64,000 bases of DNA from Eutrigla gurnardus (taxonomy: Eukaryota; Chordata; Actinopteri; Perciformes; Triglidae): the NCBI GenBank assembly GCA_963514095.1, contig OY741284.1, positions 3,558,001 through 3,622,000 on the forward strand, read 5' to 3'. This document shows, piece by piece, positions 11,301 to 39,639 of this stretch. The translations under genes and the position numbers were made by a program. The notes under the pieces are model-generated. The model was not told where the DNA came from and did not search any database. It saw only the letters and a program-made list of their open reading frames with translations. Position 1 is the stretch's first letter, and each line of letters starts with the position of its first letter.

Positions 11301-12597
11301 CCTGCAAGTGGTACTTTTAAAACGCTCCCCCTCACATATAAAACGACAAGATCGAGCTCCATCACACTTAATGACCCTCATCACTAGCTGGAACATTTAC
11401 GCAAGGAAGACACAATCCTCAGGCACTAGTTTCTCCTTCCTGTGATCTATTTAAATACAATGCTTTGGATTCCTGTGGAGAACTTGTTCCTATGAAGTAG
11501 CAAAGTGGCAGTGGAGTTATGCAATTATTCTCCTGAGGTCTCTCTTTGTATTTCCCCTTGAATCCATTTCTTTTCTTTTGGAGTTCTTCCTCGTGTTAGG
11601 GTGGGACTGGATTTATAAAATATATAAAAAATATATATATAAGTACTCCATTAGGTAGAAAGTGTAGAAATGTGCACTCAGATCGGATGTGTCTGTAGCG
11701 ACAAGTACTGTATTGTGTGATCCACCCACCCAACCATCCATCCATCCATCCATCCATCCAACACACTTCATTCAAACTACAAAACAAGCGCCAATGAATG
11801 CAGGCAATTCGTTCAAAGTCGTAGTATGTTATACAGTCTGACAAGAATACAAGCTAACTAAACTGACCAGGTTGGTCTGCCCGTGTGAGTGAGTACTGCT
11901 AGTTATGTTAGCGGTTAGTCAACACACCGTCCAAAACAATACAAGTAAGCAAACTGTGTCTCTGGTCTCTGGCAGCAGCTCTGGGGGCTGGTTCAGAGTC
12001 AGCAGACAGTCGATGGCAGTATAAAACAAACCAAAAGCTGCTCTGCCGTTAATGATCATAAGGCGACTTTTGATGTTCCCATAATGATGGAAGCATTATT
12101 TGGAGCACTTTAATACTTTAGAAGAGTAAAATGTCATTTTTGGTAACACTTAATGTGAAAATGTGCTAGAGGATTCCTGTGGTTTTTCTGAGGGGAGATT
12201 CTCGAGGTCATTGCTCTGTGTGTATACAAGAGCATGTCACCGTTGCACGTGAAGTTCCACCTCCTCCATCTCCCTCTCTCCATCACTGGCCACACAAAAT
12301 ACTAGAAAGTTAGTTGCAGCAGAATGAAAGATTAGTCGTGGACAGACACAGAGGTGCACAGTCATGCACACACACCGACCAACTGCATGATCCTCCTGTT
12401 AGAACTAAGCCTCAAAGTTGCCGATCACACCAGCATTTAAAGTGCTAAAAATGTGTCCGTAGAAATTATTTTCACTCAAATGGCTGCAAGTAAATATGAC
12501 AGTGCAGTTTATGTGAGTGAATTTCCACCATTCATCAATAGCAAAAGATTTGAGGTTGTTTGAAGGAACGGAGAACCGCCACAGCCCGCCCTCAAAG
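8394..12597. other. Gene-free spacer and likely cpm 3' flank
   Basis: No supported coding exon. 8725-8780 holds a GC-rich piece (CTCGCGCC/GGCGCGCCTC) resembling an old hAT-type end. 9142-9240 begins TAGGGCTGTCACAATATC, again like a fish hAT-type element end. 9440-9480 has AAT repeats, 11030-11065 has a TATA-rich duplicated stretch, and 11731-11760 is a CATC tetranucleotide run. The part above about 10.7 kb may include the cpm 3' UTR, whose end I could not locate. Confidence 0.4.
11731..11760. repeat. (CATC)n microsatellite
   Basis: About seven CATC units, preceded by a CCACCCAACC stretch. Confidence 0.85.
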
Positions 12598-12598
12598 T

Positions 12599-12665
12599 GT
12601 GGCGGCTGTGGCTCAGAGGTAGAGTGAGTGGTCCTCCAATCGGAAGAGAGAAGTTTTTGTTCGTC
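12599..12665 (+). mobile_element. tRNA-derived SINE head fragment next to cpm stop
   Basis: GTGGCTCAGAGGTAGAG at 12608-12624 fits a Pol III box A, followed by a GGTCCTCCAATCGG stretch typical of a common fish tRNA-derived SINE. A clear box B is not preserved. It lies antisense to cpm, only 21 bases beyond the cpm stop codon, so it falls in the 3' UTR. Confidence 0.5.
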
Positions 12666-12685
12666 ACAATGAGCACCGGGCCACT

Positions 12686-28763
<16,078 letters not shown>

Positions 28764-28974
28764 CACTGCAGTGCGACCTGTGGTAGGAGCAAGTCAACGG
28801 GTTTAGACAACAATAAGAACAGCAGGCCTAACGGGACAAGAACTCAAGTTTAATTCTGGCAGAAGTCACTTTGATGAAAAGGAGAAAACCAGTTGAAGCC
28901 AGTTTAACTTCGACATTTGACCTACTCAAAGACGAAGAAGAGATTTAGTTCACCGAGCAATTTCACACAAACTA

Positions 28975-30475
28975 AATGATGAAGAAGGAGTTATTCCGGG
29001 ATATGACTCCGGAGGCGGTTGCAAGGTACCGACAGGCCTGAAGGGCTGCAGCCTCTGCCATGAGAGAGGCAAAGCAGTGGGTGTGGGAGGAGTTCAGAGA
29101 AACCATGGAGAACGACTTTCGGTCGGCACCAAGGTGCTTCGGGAAAACCATCCGGTACCTCAGAAGGGGGAATCCGGGTACCATCCAAGCTGTATACATC
29201 ACGGATGGGACACTGTTGACCTCAACTGAGGAGGTAAATGGGCGGTGAAAGGAACACTTTGAGGAACTCCTGAATCCGACTGATACGTCCTCTATTGTAG
29301 AGGCAGTTGGAAGCTGATGGAGGATCATTGTCAATGTCCCTGGTTGAAGTCACTGAATTAGTCAAACAACTCCTCAGTGGCAAAGCCCCAGGGATTGATG
29401 AGATCCATCCAGAAATGCTGAAAGCTTTGTTGGTGGAGGGGCTGCCTTGGATGACACGTCTCTTCAACATTGTGTGGAAGTCAGGGACACTGCCTAAGGA
29501 GTGGCAGGTGGTGGTCCCCCTGTTCAAAAAGGAAGACCAGAGAGTGTGTACCAAGTACAGTGGTATCACACTACTCATCCTCCCTGGTAAAGTCTACTCC
29601 AAGGTGCTGGAAAGGAGGGTTCGGCCGATAATTGACCTCTGATTGAAGAGGAACAATGCAAGTTCTGTCCTGGCTGTGGAACAATGGACCAGCTCTTTAC
29701 TCTCGCGAGGATCCTGGGAATGTGCCTATCCGCTCTACATGTGTTTTTTGTAGACTTGGAGAAGGTGTATGACCGGATGCGGTGAGGAACAGCACCTCTA
29801 AATCTGAGGCCATGGTTCTCAGCAGTAAGCCGGTGGATTGCCTGCTCCGGGTAGGGAATGACTCCTTACCCCAAGTGAAGGAGTTCAAGTACCTTGGGGT
29901 CTTGTTTGCGAGTGAGGGGACAATGGAACGTGAGATTGGCCGGAGAATTGGAGCAGCGGGAGCGGTATTGCATTTGCTGTATCGCACCGCAAAAGAGCTG
30001 AGCCGGAAGGCAAAGCTCTCGATCTAACAGTCAATCTTCGTTCCTACCCTCACCGGTCATGAAGGATGGGTCATGGCCGAAAGAATTAGATCGCGGGTAC
30101 AAGCGGCGGAAATTTGTTTCCTCAGGAGGGTGGCTGGCGTCTCCCTTAGAGATAGGGTGAGGGTCATCCGTGAGGGACTCGGAGTAGAGCCGCTGCTCCT
30201 TTGCGTCGAAAAGGAGGCAGCTGAGGTGGTTCAGGCATCTGGTAAGGATGCCCCCTGGGCGCCTCCCTAGGGAGGTGTTTCAGATGGGACGAACTGGGAG
30301 GAGGCCACGGGGAAGACCCAGGCTACATGGATAGATTATATCTCCACACTGGCCTGGGAACGCCTTGGGATCCCCTAGTCAGAGTTGGCTGAGAAAGGGA
30401 AGTTAAGGGTCCCCTGCTAAAGCTGTTGCCCCCGCGACCCGACACCAGATAAGCGGTTGAATAAGCGGTGCCATG
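28975..30475 (+). pseudogene. RTE-like LINE ORF2 relic in the cpm 5' intron
   Basis: Scattered frames show a fish non-LTR reverse transcriptase: KEWQVVVPLFKKED and SGITLLILPGKVYSKVLERR near 29500-29625, FVDLEKVYDRM at 29745-29780, LPQVKEFKYLGVLFASEGTM at 29869-29925, and RIRSRVQAAEICFLRRVAG to 30140. The segment that should carry the catalytic YADD box between FVDLEKVYDRM and the KSEAMVL stretch is deleted at about 29780. The 3' end finishes with CGCGACCCGACACCAGATAAGCGG-like sequence at 30436-30460. Stops and frameshifts make it inactive. Confidence 0.65.
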
Positions 30476-30773
30476 CCATTTTGGATTATTGGGAAAGATT
30501 ATACAAATGTTAACTATAAGAAAAAAGCTGAGGTTTAGTAAAAATCCACCCAGGTACAGATGTCACAATATGATGTGTGTATTCGATATTAGATATGTTA
30601 CACATTTAAATAAAAGGCTTCTAAAACACTACACAGACTCGTTTTAGTTTTGTCTGTTTAGTTGAGTTGATTTGAGTTTAAAAGTCACATGCATCTCAAT
30701 GACCCTTCAAGACCCTCACGAAACGCCTCCAAAAACCTAAACCAGGTCCAGTTGCCTAGCATAAATCTTTCAA

Positions 30774-31622
30774 TAGGGCTGCTCGATTATGGCAAAAATC
30801 ATAATCACGATTATTTTTGTCAATATTGAGATCACGATTATTTAACACGCTTACTTGACTTTGGAAACATGCATTTATTGAACTTTAAAAACAAATGCTC
30901 TTTTTAACAGTGGATTTCCTTTAAATTGAAATATAATATAGTTGAAAAAAATAAATAAATAAAAAAAACATTAATTAAAAATTAATAATATATAATATAA
31001 AAAATGTGAAAATAAACATGTATGCCACAGCCCTTTACCACCAACGCGAACGTAGTTCAAGAACCGGGCCAGTGCCCGTGCTGGTTCGCAGTTGGTTCAA
31101 CTTGCGAACCTTCTGAGAACCTGTTTGCGTTTCCACCGGCTAGAGCCGGTTTCAAGCATAGCAGACATGTCTCTTCAGAAAAAGTGTTTATTTTGGCAAA
31201 TAATAGTTTAGTTTAGTTTATTTGTTTATTTCGGGCATGTCAGTTAAATCATCATCACACATCATTTTCACATAGTAAAATACACATGGCCGAAAGGGAA
31301 AGCGGGAGAAGCCAAGGCTTATCTAGTCCCGCCCCCATTACACACAGGATAAAATCATCATCATAATCTTTTCTTTTCATTGCATTTTTCATTTGACATA
31401 ACTTTTCCTTTTCCTAGTGACATTTGACACAACATGTTACAGCAGTAGGTGGTACTACAATAACAATAAAATACACTGGATTTATAACACATGCTAAAAG
31501 GAGAACATCATTGTGAAACAGAATGTGGCAAATAATCGATTAACTTTGATTATCTTATTTTCATAATCGTTGGAAGCCAAAATTGTAATTGAGATTAAAA
31601 TCCAATTAATCGAGCAGCCCTA
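30774..31622. mobile_element. Inverted-repeat MITE, hAT-like, with other repeats inside
   Basis: The two ends read TAGGGCTGCTCGATTA inward, with further similarity in ATAATC-rich inner ends. No target duplication was seen. Inside, 31030-31165 resembles a dispersed fish repeat (GAACCGGGCCAGTGCCCGTG) and 31195-31335 resembles a LINE 3' tail (TATTTCGGGCATGTCAGTTA). Confidence 0.65.
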
Positions 31623-32192
31623 AAAGACCACCAGGACCTGGATGAAGGAGAACCTGCAGAGGCACTTATATTATTAAATTATATTTATTGACTCATTAAT
31701 TTGATGTTGCAGCTGGTGATAATGGAGCTCTTTATACTGCTGGGTAGTGAATTTCACCAGTGGATCAATAAAGTTATATCCTTATCCATAAAATTAGATT
31801 ATTATCATGCCTACTGGTGCGTTCATGTGTAATTCACACTTTCCTGTTGCTTGTGGTTTGAACTATTCTGTGGGTATTTTCATATATTTGTACACAACAC
31901 ACGTATGAACCGTTATCTTGTTTACTAAATACAACGTGTAAAGTATGCATGTAGTTTATAGTATTTTGAACTGTATGCATGCATACGTGGAGTAAAAACA
32001 GTATTCTCTCTCATATGGAGTAACGTTAGAAGCGTAAAGTAGCATAATACGTAAATAGATAAGCGAAGACTCCGAGTTCTCCTTAACTCCACTACTTATG
32101 ACCGGTGATTATAGGAATGTTCGCGGAGCAGCGGGTCGCTGATCGCTGATCAATAATCGTTCGATCGGCATCGACGGTCTGAGGTCTTACCT

Positions 32193-32330
32193 GTCTTCCG
32201 ATGTGCTTTCAACAGCGGCAAGACTCCTGCAGAGGTGAGACAGCAAGGAGAGAGAGACCGGTCCGCAGAAGTCTGTCTTCTTTCAGAGAACGTTACTTAT
32301 GTACCACTGGGTTTCCCTGTCTCTCCCCGG
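32193..32330 (-). other. cpm: Candidate non-coding first exon and promoter region of cpm
   Basis: On the minus strand the stretch ends in GGAAGACAG followed by GTAAGACC, a strong donor. The cpm ATG exon is preceded by an acceptor (CCACAG, then GTCGCACTGCAGTG). A 5' UTR intron of about 3.4 kb would join them. The transcription start is unknown. A (TG)n tract at 32350-32401 lies just upstream. Confidence 0.35.
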
Positions 32331-32347
32331 GAGGGGCGGGGCTTAGG

Positions 32348-32349
<2 letters not shown>

Positions 32350-32400
<51 letters not shown>

Positions 32401-32401
32401 G
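32350..32401. repeat. (TG)n microsatellite
   Basis: A TG tract of about 50 bases. Confidence 0.95.
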
Positions 32402-32627
32402 ATGATTCATGCGGTTTCCCGGGCGGGTGACAGGAAAAGTTTCATTTAGCCTATGTGATTATATTGTGAGTCCAACCTGACAACAAACATCAAATATGTT
32501 TATTAATAAGTAATACGGATTCCTTTATTTAGTTGGCTGATCCTTGACTTTATTAAAAGTTAAGGTGGTGCAAATTGAAGGAAATTATTTTAGATTGTTA
32601 AATTTTTTTATTACAATATTTTGACAG

Positions 32628-32706
32628 TATTCATTTATTCATTCACTCATTCGTTCATTCACTCATTCATTCATTCATTTATTCGTTCATTCGTTCATTC
32701 ATTTTT
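32628..32706. repeat. (ATTC)n microsatellite
   Basis: ATTC units with GTTC and ACTC variants. Confidence 0.9.
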
Positions 32707-33319
32707 TTCAGTTTTTCCTCTTACCAGCTTCAGTTGGGCATCAGCCCTCAATTCTTTTCCACTCATTTTACAATCATTGTTAACCTTGGGACATGAAAGC
32801 ATTTTCTGGTGAAGCTTTTTGATGATGAATGATCTGGTAAATGGGTCGTTGGGTGCCATTTGCTTGTGGTAACTCCAAATGTAACTGTTTAAAACATGAA
32901 CTGGTCGATAGCAGTCAACTTCACTTCCTTTTTACAAGGTTTATAATCACAACATGTTTCTCAGTCCTCTTATCAAAACTCATCATTAGAAAAAGTATCT
33001 CAACTCATGTTGTCTCCCCTCAAGGAAGTGTTTATTTTAAGGAAATGGTTGGTTACATGTATCGATTATTGATATTTGTGACTAAAAAATACTTTATATG
33101 CACATAAGTTGTATTTTTCTGAAAAAACATTTTTCCCTTTACAGTTTTTCCACAATTGTTAACACACATTTCTCAAAACTGCACACACAAAACTGAAAAC
33201 CTCACACACAACATGCTCAGCCTGACTCCTGTTGCAAGATGATTCTTTGCCATCAAATCTCTTACCTGTTCACTAAATGGAGCTCGTATTTTCATTTGGT
33301 ACACAGCATATTTTCAAAT

Positions 33320-33399
<80 letters not shown>
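33320..33399. repeat. (CA)n microsatellite
   Basis: A pure CA tract of about 80 bases. Confidence 0.95.
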
Positions 33400-33500
33400 A
33401 TTCATTGAGTACACACTACCAGGCATTTACAGCACAGAGAAGAGATATATGAAAACACTGCTCGCGTTGAATCAACAACTTCATCAAGACTTTTGTTACA

Positions 33501-33812
33501 TTAAAGGTGTAGTTGGTGATTCTATTTAGAAACACTTTCTGTTAAATTACTTGAAATCCTCATAACATACTGATAGCAATATGAATACATTAAATGCTCT
33601 GACATCATTGTATTTTTAAATGTCACCTGTGGCCGTGGCAGGACTGTAAAACCCCCGACCAATCAAAGAAGACGGCCTGCCTGTCTGTCTTCCTGATTGC
33701 GTTCTGGGGCCAAGGAGGTCTGAACGAAGGGGATGGGACTTTTTCGCTTCAGCGATGCGTTCAAAGTCAAAATCTCAGTGTTTTTTTTCCAAATGACTTA
33801 CTCAACCTTTAA
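33501..33812. mobile_element. MITE-like repeat, copy 1
   Basis: It starts TTAAAGGTGTAGT and ends with the near complement ACTCAACCTTTAA. A second copy at 46837-47145 matches along its length, including TGGCCGTGGCAGGACTGTAA and CAGCGATGCGTTCAAAGTCA. It is non-coding. Confidence 0.7.
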
Positions 33813-35205
33813 TACAGGAGACATATTATTCTCTATTTTTATAAAGTTAACACAGGTCTGTTGATTCTCCATGTCTCAGTTTCACCCCTGATTCTGTGTT
33901 TACATGCAAATGAGTTGCTGCACCCTCCCCCCACGCCCCTCTGAGGACCTGGTTGTCTCTTTACCCCATTGCTCTCTGCCTCCAGCTTGTTACCATGGTT
34001 ACGGTTTACACTCTGGAACTGAATGAAGAACACACGTCGCTGCAAACCAACACAACGGTTCAACCGTATCACTTTGAACCAGACTTCGACCCAGAACAAG
34101 AAGTTGTGACGCTCCGGTACATTTGCGTAACATTTTTGATGGCAACTCGTAGCTAGGTGGCTAATGCTACTTTCTCCTGCAAGTAGCGTTGCCGTGATCT
34201 ATCTTGGGCAACAAGCAATAATGCAAATGCTGTTAACACTTTACAGTTATATTTTTTCCAAATGGTAACATTGTATTTTTAACTGATGAAAAAAAAAGAT
34301 AAAAACAGCATCCTTTATTTGTTTACTTTACATTAACGGTATGAAAACCTGCTACAATACAATCCCTACAATACAACAACAGGTTCACACATGCAATATG
34401 TCAAGTCAGCAACAACACAAGGACACAAGCCACATGGACTCCATCCTAATAGGCCCCACGCTGTCCTACGTCCTCTACGGTCCCTTATGTGCTCTTCTGC
34501 ATCCTCGTCACCCGTTACACCATCAGCATGGCGGTGCCTCCACTCACGCTGCCCATGGCCTTCTCCCCTGGAGAAGCAGTTCCTGCAGCTGATGCTATGC
34601 CAAGATCCCCCAGAAGATGGCGACACTCAACCTCCTCATGAGTATTCAAGATTCAAAGGGTTTCTTGTCATATGCACAGTAAAGAAACATGTTTCTCTGT
34701 ACAATGAAATTCTGCTTTTGCTGTATAGCATAAAAACAAAGTCATTTAAAAGGGACATAAGGAAAAACGCCAATAATAATAATAATAATAAGACAACAAT
34801 AAAAGCAGTGCAGCGTGCTTGGGATGATTCTGGCACCTCCTGGCAGAATCATCCCATGTTGTTGTTTTAATACAGACTAGTCTAATGTACCTCTTTGCAT
34901 TTTGACAAAACTCTCTGAGGGCTTTCACTGTCGTTAATTCATTATCATATTTATATGTTGAAAGGAGATTTCGTTTTGATTCAGAAAACAAAAATATATG
35001 CTGCATGGAGACACCACAGGTTATGTTAGTAGCTATAGCAAGTTGTCTGTTTAGATTATTATTCACATAACATGGCGATTATCATACATGATTCACACTC
35101 AGTTACAGCAGCTGGAGGAGAAAGTATCATCCATGGTGAAACATCCTGGAACCTGAATGTCTTCTCTCTTTAAACTGACCCACTATAGTGATTTACACAG
35201 CAAGA
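33813..35205. other. Gene-free stretch with repeat pieces
   Basis: 33850-34140 carries a piece encoding LQTNTTVQPYHFEPDFD, which resembles a multicopy fish ORF family but is too short to name. 34640-34720 (TTTCTTGTCATATGCACAGT and CTGTACAATGAAATTCTG) resembles a common LINE or SINE tail. 34769-34793 is an AAT run. No exon is supported. Confidence 0.4.
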
Positions 35206-35213
35206 CATAGACT

Positions 35214-36198
35214 AGACTGGTTACCTGTCTGTCTCTACATGTCAGATAGACTGGTTACCTGTCTGTCTCTACATGTCAGCCCTGTGATAGACTGGTTACC
35301 TGTCTGTCTCTACATTTCAGCCCTGTGATAGACTGTTTACCTGTCTGTCTCTACATGTCAGCCCTGTGATAGACTGGTTACCTGTCTGTCTCTACATTTC
35401 AGCCCTGTGATAGACTGGTTACCTGTCTGTCTCTACATGTCAGCCCTGTGATAGACTGGTTACCTGTCTGTCTCTACATGTCGGCCCTGTGATAGACTGG
35501 TTACCTGTCTGTCTCTACATGTCGGCCCTGTGATAGACTGGTTACCTGTCTGTCTCTACATGTCGGCCCTGTGATAGACTGGTTAGCTGTCTGTCTCTAC
35601 ATGTCGGCCCTGTGATAGACTGGTTACCTGTCTGTCTCTACATGTCTCCCTGTGATAGCCTGGTTACCTGTCTGTCTCTACATGTCAGCCCTGTGATAGA
35701 CTGGTTACCTGTCTGTCTCTACATGTCAGCCCTGTGATAGACTGGTTACCTGTCTGTCTCTACATGTCTCCCTGTGATAGACTGGTTACCTGTCTGTCTC
35801 TACATGTCTCCCTGTAATAGACTGGTTACCTGTCTGTCTCTACATGTCAGCCCTGTGATAGACTGGTTACCTGTCTGTCTCTACATGTCTCCCTGTGATA
35901 GACTGGTTACCTGTCTGTCTCTACATGTCTCCCTGTAATAGACTGGTTACCTGTCTGTCTCTACATGTCAGCCCTGTGATAGACTGGTTACCTGTCTGTC
36001 TCTACATGTCTCCCTGTGATAGACTGGTTACCTGTCTGTCTCTACATGTCTCCCTGTAATAGACTGGTTACCTGTCTGTCTCTACATGTCAGCCCTGTGA
36101 TAGACTGGTTACCTGTCTGTCTCTACATGTCAGCCTGTGATAGACTGGTTACCTGTCTGTCTCTACATGTCAGCCCTGTGATAGACTGGTTACCTGTC
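35214..36198. repeat. 41-bp minisatellite with a higher-order trimer
   Basis: About 24 copies of a 39-41 bp unit (GATAGACTGGTTACCTGTCT, then GTCTCTACATGTCAGCCCTG plus T). From about 35.73 to 36.1 kb three variant units (CAGCCCTGTG, CTCCCTGTG, CTCCCTGTA) recur in the same order three times, giving a higher-order period near 121 bp. The right flank (CCTCGCCCAATGTCAACTGG and ACAGGATAAGCGG) is the end of an L2-like fish repeat, in reverse orientation to the copy at 54.4 kb. Confidence 0.9.
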
Positions 36199-36290
36199 CA
36201 GGTGAACCTGCCCTCGCCCAATGTCAACTGGGATCGACCCCCCGCGACCCTGAATACAGGATAAGCGGTGATTGATGATGGATGGACTCC
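36199..36290 (-). mobile_element. L2-like fish repeat end flanking the minisatellite
   Basis: It contains the recognisable GCGACCCTGAATACAGGATA and AGCGGTGATTGATGATGGAT end. It is the same family as 54446-55066, read on the opposite strand. Confidence 0.6.
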
Positions 36291-36569
36291 AACGTACATT
36301 TCAAGCTACAAATTCCACACAAGAAATAAAAAAGAGAAAGATTTCTGTAGCTACAGTACAATACATAATATTAAAATTGACCTCTTCCACAATCCCTCTC
36401 CGTAGGCAGCAGCCAATGTGTCTCCATCATCATCACCACCACCAGAACCCTGTGATGAAGAAGAGCATGCTGTGTCAATATACTTGAAACCATATTTGGT
36501 TCATCTCTGGAGTATTAAGTACTTCAATGTACACCATCGGTGAACGTTGAGAGAAAAGAAAAGGGCAAA

Positions 36570-36577
<8 letters not shown>

Positions 36578-36602
<25 letters not shown>
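36578..36602. repeat. Short (CA)n microsatellite
   Basis: A CA run of about 24 bases. Confidence 0.9.
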
Positions 36603-36605
<3 letters not shown>

Positions 36606-37013
36606 TCTGATGTAGCCACTAGTGTCCAGGGGAGCCCTCAGCCACTGGTCACCAGGTCTCCTGGCTCAGAGGTGGTGGCCTCTGCCTTCTCACTACTACC
36701 CTCGTTATTACAAGTAATAGAAATAAACAGTGATATTAACTTTGTTTAATATGTGAAATATGATTAAAACCATATTCCCTAGGCTGCCTGTTAGCACAAT
36801 ATTCTTATGCTTCACGTTCAGCTGCAGCCACGTTGTCTCTGTGCCCCAAACAGAAAACGTTATTAACTTTTAAATCAATTTACTGTTAGTCTCAAAGTGT
36901 GGAATAAACCCCTGGTACCAGAGGATGACTCACTGAACATCATAAACATTGTGTTCTCATACCCCGTGTATTAATATAACTGAACATCACGACTCTTCAA
37001 AGAACTGATCCCA

Positions 37014-38250
37014 TTACATTTACATTTAGGTCATTTAGCAGACGCTTTTGTCCAAAGCGACTTACAATAAGTACATTTGTCAAAAGAAGGAAACAAGGAA
37101 ACCACAACGAATCATTGCCGATAAAGTAAGAGCTAAAAGTAGAACAAGTGTTAGGTCCTCATCTGAGTAAACTAGTAGTTCAAGAGCAACAGTGCTACGA
37201 TCAGAGTGCTATAGGTAAGTGCTATAGGTCATGCTAGTCGAGGTGAAGTCTGAACAGGTGAGTCTTGAGCCTTTTTCGGAAAATGGCAAATGACTCAGCT
37301 GTCCTGACATTAGTCGGGAGTTCGTTCCACCACTGAGGCGCCAGAACAGAGAAGAGTCTGGACTTTGCTGAGCGACATTTGTTTGATTTCAGCGATGGTG
37401 GTACCAGCCGGCCAGCTGAAGTAGAGGAGCGAAGTGCTCGCTTCGGGGCATGAGGTTTGACCAGTGTTTGAAGGTAGATGGGTGCCGTTCCATTGATGGC
37501 CCTGAAGGCCAGTGTCATCGTCTTAAATTGGATGCGTGCTGCAACAGGGAGCCAGTGGAGGTCACGGAGGAGGGGGGTCACATGGGAGAATTTGGGTAGA
37601 TTGAAGATAAGACGTGCTGCAGCGTTCTGGATACGCTGCAATGGTTTAATCGCAGAGGCCGGGAGTCCGGCCAGGAGAGAGTTGCAGTAGTCAAGGCGGG
37701 AGATGACCAGTGCTTGGACCAGGAGTTGTGTTGCATCCTTTGTGAGGAAGGTCCGAATCCTGCGGATGTTGTAGAGGGCAAATCTGCAGGATCGGGCCAC
37801 AGCAGTGATGTTGGGGGTGCAGGATAGTTGGTCATCGAGGATTACACCCAGGTTCCTCGCAGTTGACGACGGCAATACTGTGATGCCCTCGACAGTGACC
37901 GACAGGTCCATGCGAGGGCAGTCTTTCCCTGGGATGAAGAGGAGTTCGGTTTTATTCAGGTTAAGCTTGAGGTGATGTGCAGTTGTCCAGACAGAGATGT
38001 CAGCCAGACAGTCCGAGATGCGAGTTGCAATGTGGGTGTCAGAGGACGGGGGAAAAGAGAGGAACAGCTGGGTGTCATCTGCATAGCAATGGTAGGAGAA
38101 TCCATGCGATGTGATAACAGAACCTAGTGATCTGGTGTATAGTGAGAACAGAAGCGGTCCTAATACTGAGCCTTGAGGGACACCCGTGTCCAGAGAACAG
38201 GGTTTGGACATAGAGCCATTCCATGTGACCTGAAAGGTGCGATCCCATCA
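37014..38250 (-). mobile_element. L2-clade LINE, 5'-truncated, with 3' tail
   Basis: The minus-strand frame 38211-37234 (325 aa) encodes the second half of an L2-type reverse transcriptase: TGVPQGSVLGPLLFSLYTRS, the catalytic YADDTQLFLS box, LNLNKTELLF, and the C-terminal LDYCNSLLAGLP and WWNELPTNVRTAESFAIFRK. The 3' tail at 37014-37075 has the hallmark TTTAGCAGACGCTTTTGTCC and AAAGCGACTTACAATAAG. The copy begins abruptly near 38250 within FQVTWNGSMSKP, so the endonuclease and the first RT motifs are missing. The remaining frame is uninterrupted, which suggests a young insertion. Confidence 0.85.
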
Positions 38251-38399
38251 AGCAACAATTGCATGGTCCACTGTCAGAGGTACGTTGGAGGACTGGGACC
38301 ACTCATTCATATCTGGACTATGAGATTCAAAGCCAAACACACATTGAGTGAAGAAATTCAAGAAGGAAAAAGCACCCGTTTGCAGTAGTTTATCGTTGG

Positions 38400-39600
38400 G
38401 AATGCTTGACCACAGAATGTGTTACATATGTATATATATATATACATAAATAAAGCATAAAAATACACCGTGGAAAGAATGTGGATTATAATAATTACAG
38501 AGAACACATGAAAAACGATTCACTTTCCCCTTTTAGCTTTTAACCTTTACTTATTTTTATTAGTGTGATCATTTATTATATTACATTTATTACATTATGC
38601 CTCTTTTTGATCTAAAATAACTTCCATTATTTTTTTGTTATAACATTTTTAAATATTGTACTAGTTATCTTTCACATAACCTGATTATAAGATGTAAATT
38701 AAACCATGGGAAAATAAATAATCTTTCAGATTAATAACTTGCAAAAAAAGTAAAGCTGTAATCAATACACATTAAATTAGATTAAAACATTCTTACTATG
38801 TACATTTATATACAGCTGTATATACAGCTGTTGTAAGTATGTAGCTGTATGTTTGTGTGTGGACAGTGTAGAGCTGCAACGATTTTGTCAGTTAATTATT
38901 TTATTATAATAAAAACAACAACAATAATCATATTTATTATTATATTGTGTCTTATTTTGTAATACATATATTATTATACTGTACTTTCATATACCATATT
39001 AATACATTTCACCATCATATATCCCCTATGATATTATACAGTATTATATTGTTGTGTGAATGTACTCTGTTTTATTACATTATATCTTGTAGATTTGTTC
39101 AGACAGACAACAGTTACTAAATCATATGCATGAATCTGGTGCATGCTGTTTACATACATACATATAAAGCTTGTGATTCTCCCTCCTGCTCTTATTACAT
39201 CGATGAAAACAAAACCAGAGTTTGTGCCTTTACACTCTCTGGTCTATCAGACAGGAGAAGTCTGTCAGACCAGCTTTGTTGTATGGTCATTTGGCTCCAT
39301 CTGCTGGCTGTAGCTGGGAAATACAGGTGCTGTTTTTTTCAAATTATGTTTTTTTTATTTAACCTTTATTTATTTAACCTTTATTTATCCCATTGACATT
39401 AAAAATCTCTTAGGGGGTCCTGGCCAAGATGACTTTGTAAAAGTGTCACCACATAACAACGAAGATAACTGATACAAGAGAGGACTCAAAACAAACCACC
39501 AAATTACAACCAATCAAATGCTTTTCATTCAGTTTTCAAATGATCCTTCATTTTGTTTTAACATTGCATACTTCTAAAATAATCAAGTTTAAATGTCTTT
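38400..39600. other. AT-rich gene-free stretch
   Basis: Nothing coding was recognised. 38430-38450 is a TATA run. 39345-39425 (AACCTTTATTTATCCCATTG and AATCTCTTAGGGGGTCCTGG) resembles a common dispersed vertebrate repeat end. Confidence 0.4.
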
Positions 39601-39639
39601 GTAAATGACACCAAGGTGAGGTCGAAGAGGTTGGAGGAG

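Noticed and set aside
12608..12660. Functional tRNA gene
   Set aside because: Only the A-box half fits; no cloverleaf or B box could be completed, so it was called a SINE fragment.
33953..34156. 67-aa frame with NTTVQPYHFEPDFDPE
   Set aside because: It resembles a piece of a multicopy fish ORF, but is too short and lacks splice or domain support.
34341..34870. Frames of 83 and 159 aa around 34.4-34.9 kb
   Set aside because: No domain was recognised, and part of the region is a LINE/SINE-like tail and an AAT run.
35214..36198. Possible CRISPR-like repeat-spacer array
   Set aside because: Units are head-to-tail with no unique spacers, and the genome is a vertebrate; it is a minisatellite.
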